Assembly: GCA_016717325.1 (NCBI GenBank)
Contig: JADKFV010000002.1
Coordinates: 248,001 to 312,000 of the forward strand
Direction of reading: 5' to 3'
Length of the DNA: 64,000 nt
Source: Bacteroidota bacterium
Lineage (GTDB): Bacteria; Bacteroidota; Bacteroidia; AKYH767-A; OLB10
How positions within the stretch are numbered: the stretch's first letter is position 1; each line of letters begins with the position of its first letter. The notes under the pieces are model-generated. The model ran no database searches. It saw only the letters and a list, made by a program, of their open reading frames with translations, and was not told the DNA's origin. Both the position numbers and the translations under genes were made by a program. Of this stretch, positions 9,680-18,339 are shown one piece after another.

Positions 9680-9687
9680 CAAAAGTA
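9680..9687 (-). promoter_or_regulatory. -7 box TACTTTTG upstream of the desaturase
   Basis: The minus strand reads TACTTTTG 23-30 nt before the desaturase ATG, matching TAnnTTTG. No clear TTTG box is found 19 nt further upstream. Confidence 0.5.
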
Positions 9688-9884
9688 ATCATTTTTTTCT
9701 GTATAATCCTAATATCTTTTATCAACCCCAATTCTACCAAAAGGCAACAGCAGCAGGCTTTTCGTTTAAAGTTTTTCAATCTGTTGATAAGTTATGAGGA
9801 CATGTTTCCACAAAAAACGATTTTAATGCCATTTACCACCAACATTTTTATTTTATAAACAGATATTTTCGCAAAAGGTGCCGG

Positions 9885-10421
9885 TTATTTGTCTTTAAAT
9901 ATTAAGGATGCCGAATCCATACAATATCGTAATCCAGTTGGTTCGGGTCCATCATCGAACACATGGCCCAGGTGACCTTCGCAACGGGCGCACACTATTT
10001 CACCACGAGTCATGCCATGGCTTACATCGGTAACTTCTTTTACAAAACTTTTATTTATTGGAGCAAAAAAACTTGGCCAACCAGTTCCCGATTCAAACTT
10101 GGTGTCGGACGAAAATAAGGGCAAGTGGCAACCTCTGCAAAAATAATGTCCTTCTTTGTGATTATTCCAATATGCGTTTTGGAATGCCGGCTCAGTACCT
10201 TGTTCACGCAAAACATAGAATTCGAATGGCGACAATAACTTTTTCCATTCCTCGGGCGTCTTCACCACTTTTGTAAGTGACGTATCGGTGAGTGATAAAT
10301 TCGGCATTAATTTTTCTGTTTGAGTTGCAGTATTATTTTTATTTGCGTTTGTTGTTTGTGTGCATGCTAACAATAGAAACAAACCTGCGGCTATTGCTAT
10401 TCCCAAAATCATTATTTTCAT
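9885..10421 (-). CDS. msrB: Peptide-methionine (R)-S-oxide reductase, lipoprotein form
   Basis: Reduces methionine-R-sulfoxide in damaged proteins. Of its 178 aa, the first 20 form a lipoprotein-type signal (IAAGLFLLLACTQ), so it probably works in the periplasm. The SelR domain (about 55-178) shows the two zinc-binding Cys pairs (FCRGC and CARCEGHLGH), the GTGWPSFF substrate loop, and the catalytic motif RYCMDSASL. It begins 6 nt after the msrA stop on the same strand, so R- and S-specific enzymes are co-expressed as an envelope repair pair. Confidence 0.95.
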   Translation of the reverse strand: MKIMILGIAIAAGLFLLLACTQTTNANKNNTATQTEKLMPNLSLTDTSLTKVVKTPEEWKKLLSPFEFYVLREQGTEPAFQNAYWNNHKEGHYFCRGCHLPLFSSDTKFESGTGWPSFFAPINKSFVKEVTDVSHGMTRGEIVCARCEGHLGHVFDDGPEPTGLRYCMDSASLIFKDK

Positions 10422-10427
10422 TTTTAT

Positions 10428-11102
10428 TTATTTTAATTTTCCTTTATATGTTTCGGTAAATAATTTGAAGCGCGGTAGCGAAACATTTTGAACGTATCCG
10501 TTTTCAGGATGATGTTCAATATAGTCCTGATGATACTCTTCGGCACGATAAAATTTTTCGAATGGTAAAACTTCTGTTACAACTTCATTTCTAAATCGTT
10601 TCGATTTATTTACAATGTCTATTTCTGCTTGAATTCTTTCGCGTTCCATATTATTTTGATAAAATGCAATGGAGCGATAAGACGAACCACGGTCGGGGCC
10701 TTGTTGATTTGGCGTTGTAGGATCTTGCGAGCTGAAAAAAACTTTAACCAGTTCCTCATAGCTCACTTCTTTAGGATTGTAGTAAACCATCACCGCTTCG
10801 GCATGCCCCGTTGTTTCGCTGCAAACCTGTTCGTAAGTAGGGTTAACAGTTTTACCTCCGGAGTAACCCGAAACAGCACTGTCAACACCGGCAACAGCTT
10901 CGAAAATATGTTCACTACACCAAAAGCACCCTTCTGCAAAAACGGCTATGGCTCTGCCTTGTGGTGCCGGTATTTGTTGTGGTGCCGCTGCAGGCGTTGT
11001 TGGTTTTTGTGCTGTTGAATTGCATGAACACATTACTATCATACAAAACATAACCCCAACGTTGTTAAAGTATTTCATTTTCAAAATGGATTTCATTTTC
11101 AT
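10428..11102 (-). CDS. msrA: Peptide-methionine (S)-S-oxide reductase, lipoprotein form
   Basis: Reduces methionine-S-sulfoxide. The 224-aa product has a signal ending in a lipobox-like stretch (MIVMCSCNS), a Pro/Ala-rich linker, and the MsrA domain with the catalytic motif AEGCFWCSEHIFE (about residue 57) followed by VDSAVSGYSGG, SSQDPTTPNQQGPDRGSSYRS and EEYHQDYIEHHP. Three in-frame ATGs lie within the first 10 codons (MKMKSILKMKYFNN), so the start is uncertain by up to 9 residues. It is the first gene of the msrA-msrB pair, with a TAnnTTTG box about 20 nt upstream of its ATG. Confidence 0.95.
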   Translation of the reverse strand: MKMKSILKMKYFNNVGVMFCMIVMCSCNSTAQKPTTPAAAPQQIPAPQGRAIAVFAEGCFWCSEHIFEAVAGVDSAVSGYSGGKTVNPTYEQVCSETTGHAEAVMVYYNPKEVSYEELVKVFFSSQDPTTPNQQGPDRGSSYRSIAFYQNNMERERIQAEIDIVNKSKRFRNEVVTEVLPFEKFYRAEEYHQDYIEHHPENGYVQNVSLPRFKLFTETYKGKLK

Positions 11103-11120
11103 ATTATTTTATGATTACAA

Positions 11121-11128
11121 CAAACGTA
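11121..11128 (-). promoter_or_regulatory. -7 box TACGTTTG upstream of msrA-msrB
   Basis: The minus strand reads TACGTTTG 19-26 nt before the msrA ATG, matching TAnnTTTG. No convincing -33 TTTG is visible. Confidence 0.5.
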
Positions 11129-11230
11129 CGCTACGAAAGTTGGTTTAGATTTATAATAATAAATAGACTTAAGAGTAGCGAGTGATGAAAACATAAAATG
11201 CAACTATTCTTTAAAGCAAAAGTTTCTGAT

Positions 11231-11620
11231 TTAAATTTTAAATTTTAGCAGCGCAGGAATTTTTTCTTTATTGATGTAAGTTAATAATGCACAACAAATA
11301 AATGTGATAAGTGCATAAGCAAATAGTTGACCGCCATCGTCCATCACTACCAATCCCAAAACTAAAATGTGTGAAACAATTGCCCCAGCCATTATCCCCA
11401 TTCCCATTATTGCACCTAACAGTCTAGTGCGATTTACCAGCAACAATATAGAAGCAATTAACTCGGCAATGCCCGAACTTATGCGACCATATGGTTCGAT
11501 ACCAAGTGTGGTGAATATATAAACCGACTCGGCACTTGCAGTAAATTTGAAGAATAAAGTTTGCAGCATTATTAACGCAGCAACAATTCGAAGTATCCAA
11601 ATAAAGATAGGTGATTTCAT
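11231..11620 (-). CDS. DoxX-like small membrane protein
   Basis: Protein of 129 aa with four hydrophobic segments (FIWILRIVAALIMLQTLFF; ISSGIAELIASILLLV; AIMGMGIMAGAIVSHILVLGLVV; FAYALITFICCALLTY), the layout of the DoxX/DoxD-like family. The conserved pattern ILRIVAALIMLQTLFFKF...GIAELIASILLL supports that call. The molecular role of these proteins is mostly unknown; some are linked to oxidative stress. It starts 12 nt after the YHS-protein gene on the same strand and is probably co-transcribed with it, next to the methionine sulfoxide reductase pair. Confidence 0.75.
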   Translation of the reverse strand: MKSPIFIWILRIVAALIMLQTLFFKFTASAESVYIFTTLGIEPYGRISSGIAELIASILLLVNRTRLLGAIMGMGIMAGAIVSHILVLGLVVMDDGGQLFAYALITFICCALLTYINKEKIPALLKFKI

Positions 11621-11632
11621 GTTTTTATTTTG

Positions 11633-12103
11633 TTATTGATTGTAAAATTTCTTCCAGTTACTGTCGGCATTCTTTTTTAATTTTGGTTCATCTTTATTCC
11701 ACGTTTTCAGTGTGTTGTTGAAAAGTGCATTGTAAAATAAATATAATTTACCCTCAATAATTTTAAACGTTTCAGGATTTATTTCTACTTTTTCGCCACT
11801 GCTTCCCATTGCATAAGCGCACCATCCACCGTATTGAGGTTCATACATTTTATAGTTTTTTACAAGTAGTTCTTTGTTAATGGACGATGAGCAATAATAG
11901 ATTATACCTTCTGCTTTTACGGCAAATTCTTTTTTACCCTTAATTGCTTTGCTTTGTTCGAAATATGCGACCGGATCGTAACCCTGTATAGCAATACTTT
12001 TTTCGATATTGAATTGCTCTGTACGCTTTGCATTGTTTGCCTGACCGTATGTGCTTTGTATATTAACAAAAATGATTGAGAATAATAAAATGGAGTATCG
12101 CAT
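11633..12103 (-). CDS. Secreted YHS-domain protein
   Basis: Small exported protein with a YHS-type domain. The frame opens further upstream, but the ATG at 12103 gives a clear signal peptide (MRYSILLFSIIFVNIQSTYGQ), so that start is chosen (156 aa). The domain follows: SIAIQGYDPVAYFEQSKAIKG, a middle strand YYCSSSINKELLV and YEPQYGGWCAYAMGSSGEKV, typical of 'YHS domain-containing' proteins of Bacteroidota. Such domains are suspected to bind metal, but this copy's biochemistry is unknown. Paired with the DoxX-like gene 12 nt downstream. Confidence 0.8.
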   Translation of the reverse strand: MRYSILLFSIIFVNIQSTYGQANNAKRTEQFNIEKSIAIQGYDPVAYFEQSKAIKGKKEFAVKAEGIIYYCSSSINKELLVKNYKMYEPQYGGWCAYAMGSSGEKVEINPETFKIIEGKLYLFYNALFNNTLKTWNKDEPKLKKNADSNWKKFYNQ

Positions 12104-12267
12104 ATTTTTAAAATCTATTTTTTGTGTTTTATTTCTGAATGCAAATGTGAGGCTAACCAACATATAGTAATGTCGTGTAGAATGCAAAACAAAAATAAAA
12201 TTTTGTTAACGAGATTGATGATGAGTTTCCGAAATGAATAAACACCTGCCTTGTTTAATTGCTGCAT

Positions 12268-12996
12268 TTATTCGCCACCAATATTCAGATTCAAATAGTA
12301 CTCTTTGGTAAGTTCCACATACTGCCGGGTTACATTGTTATTTTCATCGGTGAGTACAATTTCGTTTTCTATTATTATTTGAGGGGATTTGGAAAACCTC
12401 ATCAATAAACGCTTTTCAAGCTTATCGGGTTTTGTTTTTACGCGTGTTACGTGAGTGCAAAACAAATTATTTTGCATGGCTTGTTCGTAAAAAAGCATGC
12501 CTTCGCGGTAAGGGAAAATTACATTAAATGTTCCATCAATACTTAGTAGTTTGTTTACACATTGTATCAATTCTTTTATCGATAAAGTTTCGTCAAGATG
12601 GCGTGCATTATTTCGTGCTTCGTTGGGTGCTTTTGCGGCATCGGCAAAAAATGGCGGATTGCTTATTATGAAATCAAATTGTACATCCGTTTGTTTACAA
12701 AACTCTTGAAGCGAAATATGTTTTACTTCAATGTTTTCGTTCCACGGACTTATTAAAGCGTTTTGGTTTGCCTGCATATATGAAGGCTCATCAATTTCTA
12801 TGGCAATAATTTTTGCTGATGATTTTTGTGCCATCATTAAAGCCAGCAAACCTGTGCCGGTGCCTATGTCAAGTATTTTTTTTGCTGAAGTGGGATGTGC
12901 CCAAGCACCCAGCAATACACCATCGGTGCCCACTTTCATGGCACTTATATCCTGATGAATACTGAATTGTTTAAAATGAAAAATGGTTTCAGGCAC
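12268..12996 (-). CDS. trmN6: tRNA1(Val) (adenine37-N6)-methyltransferase
   Basis: SAM-dependent methyltransferase predicted to modify A37 of tRNA-Val (YfiC/TrmN6 family). The 242 aa show FHFKQFSIHQDISAMKVGTDGVLLGAW at the N-terminus, which is diagnostic for the family, then the SAM-binding motif LDIGTGTGLLALMMAQ, the acidic strand AIEIDE, and the amino-methyltransferase catalytic motif NPPFF (about residue 117). A putative promoter (TAAATTTG) lies about 20 nt upstream of the ATG, so it appears to be transcribed separately from the NUDIX gene behind it. Confidence 0.9.
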   Translation of the reverse strand: MPETIFHFKQFSIHQDISAMKVGTDGVLLGAWAHPTSAKKILDIGTGTGLLALMMAQKSSAKIIAIEIDEPSYMQANQNALISPWNENIEVKHISLQEFCKQTDVQFDFIISNPPFFADAAKAPNEARNNARHLDETLSIKELIQCVNKLLSIDGTFNVIFPYREGMLFYEQAMQNNLFCTHVTRVKTKPDKLEKRLLMRFSKSPQIIIENEIVLTDENNNVTRQYVELTKEYYLNLNIGGE

Positions 12997-13016
12997 AAAT
13001 TAATTTTAGTATGATG

Positions 13017-13024
13017 CAAATTTA
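13017..13024 (-). promoter_or_regulatory. -7 box TAAATTTG upstream of trmN6
   Basis: The minus strand reads TAAATTTG 21-28 nt before the trmN6 ATG, matching TAnnTTTG. A TTGT lies about 17 nt further upstream, a weak -33 candidate. Confidence 0.4.
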
Positions 13025-13050
13025 AAATCCTTTTTTAAACATACAACAAT

Positions 13051-13478
13051 TTACGAAATATTCACATTCAAGTTGAGTAATAACTTAACAACATGTTTAT
13101 CAATAGGAAAAGTTACATCATCGCAGTTCAGCACACTTATATGTTTGTATTTTATAGCAATGTTTGGCTCTGCCGAAATCAAAGGTAAATGGGCGTGGTC
13201 AATATCTATTTTGTAATAGATACTCAAAATTTGATGCGTTGCATCAAAAGCAGAAGACTGATAAAAATCGGTAGTATAAAAGTGTGAATCAATTTTTACA
13301 GGGCAATTAAATTCTTCTAAAAATTCGCGCTTTAAACATTCTACAGTGCTTTCACCATGTTGTAATCCACCACCGGCAAATTTTGTAAACCGCACCCCGC
13401 TGTATTCTTCATCTACAAGTAATACTTCATCATGGGCATTAATAAAATACCGTAAACTCTTATTATAAACTTACTCAA
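13051..13478 (-). CDS. NUDIX hydrolase, frameshifted near its N-terminus
   Basis: Hydrolase of nucleoside diphosphates linked to another moiety; substrate unknown. The NUDIX box is intact: GGGLQHGESTVECLKREFLEEF fits Gx5Ex7REuxEE. No ATG exists in the main frame; the first GTG (13395) would remove the first β-strand. A different frame starting at TTG 13478 reads MSKFIIRVYGILL, the typical NUDIX opening, and the main frame continues NAHDEVLLVDEEYSGVRFTKF. One extra base at about 13438-13444 joins them into a normal 142-aa protein. The reconstructed start overlaps the stop of the upstream sterol-desaturase gene, implying translational coupling. Recognition of the domain is certain; the start is inference. 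Confidence 0.75.
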
Positions 13479-14433
13479 TTGGCTTTTCGTTTTTCGCAAG
13501 TTGGCGGTAATATTCGGCCTGCAATTCTTTCGATGTTTTGCTTGTGCCATTGTGACTCCATCCCGGTGGGGCAATTAAATATTTTATTTTGTTAAGTATC
13601 GAAACATCACTGCGCCATATATCTTTCATCAGCGCAATCCACTCATGGAATACTATATGAATTGGGTCTTGTTTTTCTAATTTTTTTGTCAATCCGTATT
13701 CCATTTCTATATCGCTTTGCTCTTCTTTATACGTACCAAAAATTCTGTCCCAAAAAATAAAAACCATACCCATGTTTTTATCCAGATATGGCACATTGCT
13801 GGCATGATGTACACGGTGGTTTGATGGTGTGCAAAACAGATATTCGAACCAACCAAGTTTTCCTATCAATTGTGTATGAACCAGTATGCCATATATTTGT
13901 GTGGCGGCATACATGAACATAATATCCACACTTGTAAATCCCATAAGCGACAATGGAATAAAATATACAAACCTATACAAAGGCTGAAAAACTGATGACC
14001 TGAAACCCACTGTGAGATTAAACTCATCGCTGCTATGATGTGTGGCATGCACTGCCCAAAAAAAACGGGAGTGATGGTCTACATAATGCAATACATAATA
14101 GGCAAAATCTTGCAGTACTAAAAGTAGTAACCAATATGCGAATACATTACTAATGGTAAACAAATGAAACTGATAGAAGTAATTTAACACGAGTAAACAA
14201 ACTCCGCGCAACACTATATCCAAACCCATGTTGAGTGCTGTTAAATAAACATTGGTGAGGGTGCCTTTTATAGAGTAAAAATTTTTATGCTGAAAGTAAC
14301 TCAACAACATTTCGCCACCAATTAATATTGCATAAAGTGGTGTGGAAATAATAACAAGCAACGACTCGCGAAACTGAGTGCCAGCCGGAGATGAGACTAA
14401 GTGACTAAAAAACTGTTGAATTTGTTCCATCAT
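13471..14433 (-). CDS. Sterol desaturase / fatty acid hydroxylase superfamily protein
   Basis: Membrane di-iron oxygenase-like enzyme of 320 aa; the lipid substrate cannot be told from sequence. Hydrophobic segments near residues 25-45, 65-90, 95-115 and 155-190 surround the histidine clusters HYVDHHSRFFWAVHATHHS (about 115-133) and NHRVHHASN (about 205), the metal ligands of the family. Two consecutive ATGs (MMEQ) make the start ambiguous by one codon. It is in the same strand block as the NUDIX gene, whose reconstructed start overlaps its stop codon. A TAnnTTTG box lies just upstream. Confidence 0.88.
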   Translation of the reverse strand: MMEQIQQFFSHLVSSPAGTQFRESLLVIISTPLYAILIGGEMLLSYFQHKNFYSIKGTLTNVYLTALNMGLDIVLRGVCLLVLNYFYQFHLFTISNVFAYWLLLLVLQDFAYYVLHYVDHHSRFFWAVHATHHSSDEFNLTVGFRSSVFQPLYRFVYFIPLSLMGFTSVDIMFMYAATQIYGILVHTQLIGKLGWFEYLFCTPSNHRVHHASNVPYLDKNMGMVFIFWDRIFGTYKEEQSDIEMEYGLTKKLEKQDPIHIVFHEWIALMKDIWRSDVSILNKIKYLIAPPGWSHNGTSKTSKELQAEYYRQLAKNEKPIE

Positions 14434-14441
14434 TTGGGATG

Positions 14442-14449
14442 CAAAAATA
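14442..14449 (-). promoter_or_regulatory. -7 box TATTTTTG upstream of the sterol-desaturase gene
   Basis: The minus strand reads TATTTTTG 9-16 nt before the first ATG, matching TAnnTTTG but leaving a very short leader. Confidence 0.35.
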
Positions 14450-14578
14450 ACTATTGAAAATGAAATATCATTATGCTATTCATTTTCATCTTCAAACAAA
14501 TACATTAGCCGAATGTTTTTTTATCTTTAACTCAACTATTGGAAATTACGTAGTTTAGCCGCCCTTAAATATTCGATT

Positions 14579-16985
14579 ATGAAAGTTCTGAAATGTGTAT
14601 TGTTTTTTTGCATTTTGATAAATGTTAAATGTCTGGCAACAAACCTGAGCTCCGATTTTGGTTCTGTGACCTCAGTTACCAAAACCCAATCTGGTTGCAA
14701 CATACAAACCACCAAAGGATTTGTGGCCATATCATTTTATAGTACTGAAGTATTAAGAATTCGCATGACCCTTGATAAACCCACCAGCGACTTTAGTTAT
14801 GCGGTAATTTTGCAACCATCCGAAACAAAATTTACACTGGTAGACGATGCCAGGCAAATTGCGATCACATCGGATTCGGCAAAAGTGATAGTACAAAAAA
14901 ATCCACTACGTATATCCATATACAATTCAAATGGAAAATTATTGGTGGCCGATGATGCTTTGCTGGGCACACAAGTGTGGAACGATGAAATAACTACCTA
15001 CAAAAAAATGCACAGCGATGAAAAATATATCGGACTGGGCGAAAAGACAGGGCCACTAAACAAACGTGGATATTCCTTTACAAACTGGAATACCGATGAT
15101 TTTGCATACACCACCGAAGCCGATCCACTTTACAAAACTATACCATTTTATATTGGCATTCACGATAGCGTTTGTTATGGTTTGTTTCTCGACAATTCAT
15201 ATAAATCGAATTTTAATTTCGGTGGCTCCACTGACGAACGCATGATGAGTTTTACTGTTGAAAGTGGCGAAATGAATTACTATATATTGTGTGGTGATAA
15301 TATTGAAAGAGTAATAAAAAATTACACGCAGCTTACCGGCACCATGCCTATGCCGCCTCTATGGTCGTTGGGTTATCAGCAATGCCGGTGGAGTTATTAC
15401 CCCGATAAAGAAGTGTTGACAGTGGCCCGCACTTTCCGCGATAAAAAAATACCCTGCGATGTAATTTACAATGATATTGATTATATGGACAAGTACAGAA
15501 TTTTTACTTTCAGTAAAGAGAAATTTCCTGAACCAGGAAATTATGCAGATTCCCTTAATTCAATGGGCTTTAAGCTTGCAGTAATTGTTGACCCCGGCAT
15601 TGCCATAGCCGATGATTATGCTGTGCACAAAGATGGACTAACTAAGAGTGTATACGTTAAGTATCCTACCGGTGATTTATATATAGGAAATGTATGGCCG
15701 GGCCGGTGCAACTTTCCCGATTTTACTTTGCCTATGGCACGACAATGGTGGGGGGCAAATTTCAAAACCCTTACTCAGGCTGGTGTACGTGGCTTCTGGA
15801 ACGATATGAATGAGCCTGCAGCATGGGGACAAAATATTCCCAACCAAATTATTTTCGATTACGATGGAAATAAAACCACGCTGAAACAGGCGCGAAATGT
15901 TTATGGTATGCAAATGTCGCGTGCTACTTTCGAGGGCATACGTAAAATTTTACCCAACGAAAGAATATTCAACCTTACACGTGCCACTTATGCCGGTGGT
16001 CAACGTTACAGTGCTGTTTGGACAGGCGATAACGATGCCAGCGATGACCACATGATGATGAGCAGCCGCATGATTCAAAGTCTAAATCTTAGTGGATTTT
16101 CGTTTGCCGGTGCTGATATAGGAGGTTTTGCAAACGAACCAAGCAAAGAATTATTCATACGGTGGTTGTCGATGGCGGTATACACCATTTTTTAGGAACC
16201 ATACCATGATAAATACGCGCGATAAGGAACCATGGGCACTTGGCGAAGAAACCGAAAGCATGGCACGCGAGTGCATCAACACACGTTATAAATTATTGCC
16301 TTACATCTATACCGCTTTTTACGAATCGCACACTTATGGAAAACCTGTAGTACGCAGTTTGTGTATGGATAATATGAACGATAACAACGTATACAGTGAG
16401 AATTATCAAAACCAGTTTATGTTGGGCAATTCTTTGCTGATATGCCCCGTAAGCAGTAAAGATCGCTTTGCAAAAATTTACTTGCCCTCAGGCAGATGGT
16501 ATAAATACCGAACGAATGAAAAACTTGAAGGAGCCCAATCACACATTGTTGAAGCACCCCTATGGGATTTGCCTGTGTTTGCAAAAGGAGGGCAAATGAT
16601 TGCAACACAACCTGTAATTCAGAACACCACACAAAGTGCTGGCGATACATTAACCATCACTATATACTATGATTTTAAAATCGGCACAACAAAATATTAT
16701 GAAGATGATGGTGTTACATTCGATTACGAAAAGGGAAATTATTATTTGCGCAATATGACTTTTGTAGGTACTAAGCGACAACTCGTATTTGAAAAGGCAG
16801 AAGGAAAAATGGCATCGAAGTTTAAATTTACAAAACTTATTTTTGTAGGAACCGATGCCGAAGTTATAAAAGTAAAAACAGGCAGTGAAACAAAGCAATT
16901 GCCATCGGATAATGTAAAGAATGGAACAGTAGTACTACCCTGGAACAGCGAAAAATTTGAAGTACTGTGGTTTAACCTGGAATAA
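14579..16985 (+). CDS. Glycoside hydrolase family 31 (α-glucosidase-type), one frameshift
   Basis: Secreted retaining α-glycosidase; α-glucosidase is the default call, but GH31 also includes α-xylosidases and α-galactosidases. It has a signal peptide (KCVLFFCILINVKCLA), an N-terminal β-sandwich (GEKTGPLNKRG, about 150-165), and the GH31 barrel with GFWNDMNEPAAW (nucleophile Asp409) and WTGDNDAS (acid/base Asp484). A second frame continues with PFFRNHTMINTRDKEPW, KLLPYIYT and a DUF5110-like tail (YYEDDGVTFDYEKG). Frame 1 ends at a TAG after VYTIF (16193-16195). Removing one base near 16165-16185 restores the strong family motif and gives about 801 aa, full length. The 3' end overlaps the convergent transporter gene by 14 nt. 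Neighbouring transporter and galactokinase suggest galactose-containing substrates. Confidence 0.85.
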
Positions 16986-18240
16986 GCTTTTTGTGAAATG
17001 GTGCTTTTGCGTACCACAAAATGTAAAGATAACAAGGTATAAGAATGAGGTATGCCATTTGAGACGAATGAATAAGCTCACCAATTTTACCATACAGCGG
17101 TGGCAATATAGCACCACCTACAATGCCCATTATCAAAAGTGCCGATCCGGTTTTTGTATGACGGCCTAAACCACTGATAGCCAAAGGCCATATAGCAGGC
17201 CACATAAGTGCATTTGCCAAACCAAGCGATGCAACTAAAAAAACAGAGTAGTATCCTTTTGTAAATAAAATACCAACGCTAAAAATTATTCCAATAATAG
17301 CACTCCACTTCAATGCTGTTTCTTGTTTTATATATTTTGGTATGGTTAATATTCCTATTACATATCCTACAAGCATGCAGGTAAGTGTAAGCGAAGGAAA
17401 AAAGCGCGATTGGTCCATCGATATACCCAGTGACTTACCGTAATTTCCAATCGTATCGCCTGCAATTACTTCGGCTCCTACATAAAGAAAAATGGCAATC
17501 ACACCAAATACTATTTGTGGATACTCTATAATCGAAGCTCTATCAAGAGGATTATTAGAAGAAGCACTATCGTCTTCCTCTTCTTCTATATTTGGTAAAG
17601 GCGAATACCTGATAACCAAAGCTAAAATTACAAGCACAATAGCCATTACCACATAAGGCCATATTACACGGCCGGCAAGCATATCGAGCTGGTTGGATTT
17701 TTGCACAGGATCCATTGTGAGTAATTCTTTTTCCAATTTATCGGCTCCTTTAAGTACTATGGCACCTAGAATAATAGGACTTAATATTCCGGCTACTTTA
17801 TTGCAAATACCCATTATGCTTATTCGTTTGGCTGCACTTTCTATAGGGCCAAGAATAGTTATGTAAGGATTAGAAGCAGTTTGCAAAATGGTTAACCCGG
17901 TACCCTGAATAAATAATCCAAATAAAAATAAATAATAGTTGCGGGCATTAGATGCGGGAATGAAAAGGAGAGAACCAATGGCCATTACAAACAAGCCCAG
18001 CGACATGCCATTTTTAAATCCTGTTTTTTTGAGGATGTACGATGATGGCAATGCCATCACAAAATATGATATGTAAAATGCTGTTGCTACAAAGTAAGAT
18101 TGAAATTCGCTCAATTCGCAAGCCATGCGCAAATAAGGTATCAATGTGCCATTGAGCCAGGTTACAAATCCGAAAATAAAAAACAACCCGCCTACAATTG
18201 CAATAAATCCATATTTATTTTTTGGTACTGAACTCATCAT
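16972..18240 (-). CDS. Sugar MFS transporter, FucP/GluP type
   Basis: Inner-membrane proton-coupled sugar importer of 422 aa with about 12 hydrophobic segments. The N-terminus FFIFGFVTWLNGTLIPYLR and the motif GLTILQTASNPYITILGP are typical of FucP and glucose/galactose (GluP) transporters. An acidic cytoplasmic loop (NIEEEEDDS, about 216-224) splits the two halves. Two consecutive ATGs make the start ambiguous by one codon. It lies convergent to GH31 (14-nt overlap) and divergent from galK with about 100 nt between, so a shared regulatory region for import and phosphorylation of galactose is likely. The exact sugar is inference from context. Confidence 0.88.
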   Translation of the reverse strand: MMSSVPKNKYGFIAIVGGLFFIFGFVTWLNGTLIPYLRMACELSEFQSYFVATAFYISYFVMALPSSYILKKTGFKNGMSLGLFVMAIGSLLFIPASNARNYYLFLFGLFIQGTGLTILQTASNPYITILGPIESAAKRISIMGICNKVAGILSPIILGAIVLKGADKLEKELLTMDPVQKSNQLDMLAGRVIWPYVVMAIVLVILALVIRYSPLPNIEEEEDDSASSNNPLDRASIIEYPQIVFGVIAIFLYVGAEVIAGDTIGNYGKSLGISMDQSRFFPSLTLTCMLVGYVIGILTIPKYIKQETALKWSAIIGIIFSVGILFTKGYYSVFLVASLGLANALMWPAIWPLAISGLGRHTKTGSALLIMGIVGGAILPPLYGKIGELIHSSQMAYLILIPCYLYILWYAKAPFHKKLIPG

Positions 18241-18260
18241 TATATTTGAAACTTAATTTT

Positions 18261-18268
18261 TATGTTTG
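18261..18268 (+). promoter_or_regulatory. -7 box TATGTTTG upstream of galK
   Basis: TATGTTTG matches TAnnTTTG, 72 nt before the galK GTG start, in the divergent region shared with the transporter. No TTTG is found at 19-nt spacing; the nearest (18245) is too close. Confidence 0.4.
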
Positions 18269-18339
18269 CGTAATTATCCAATTATTTTTTTGAATAATTC
18301 TACTGCATCTAATAAAGATTTGAACAAAGAAGTGAACCT

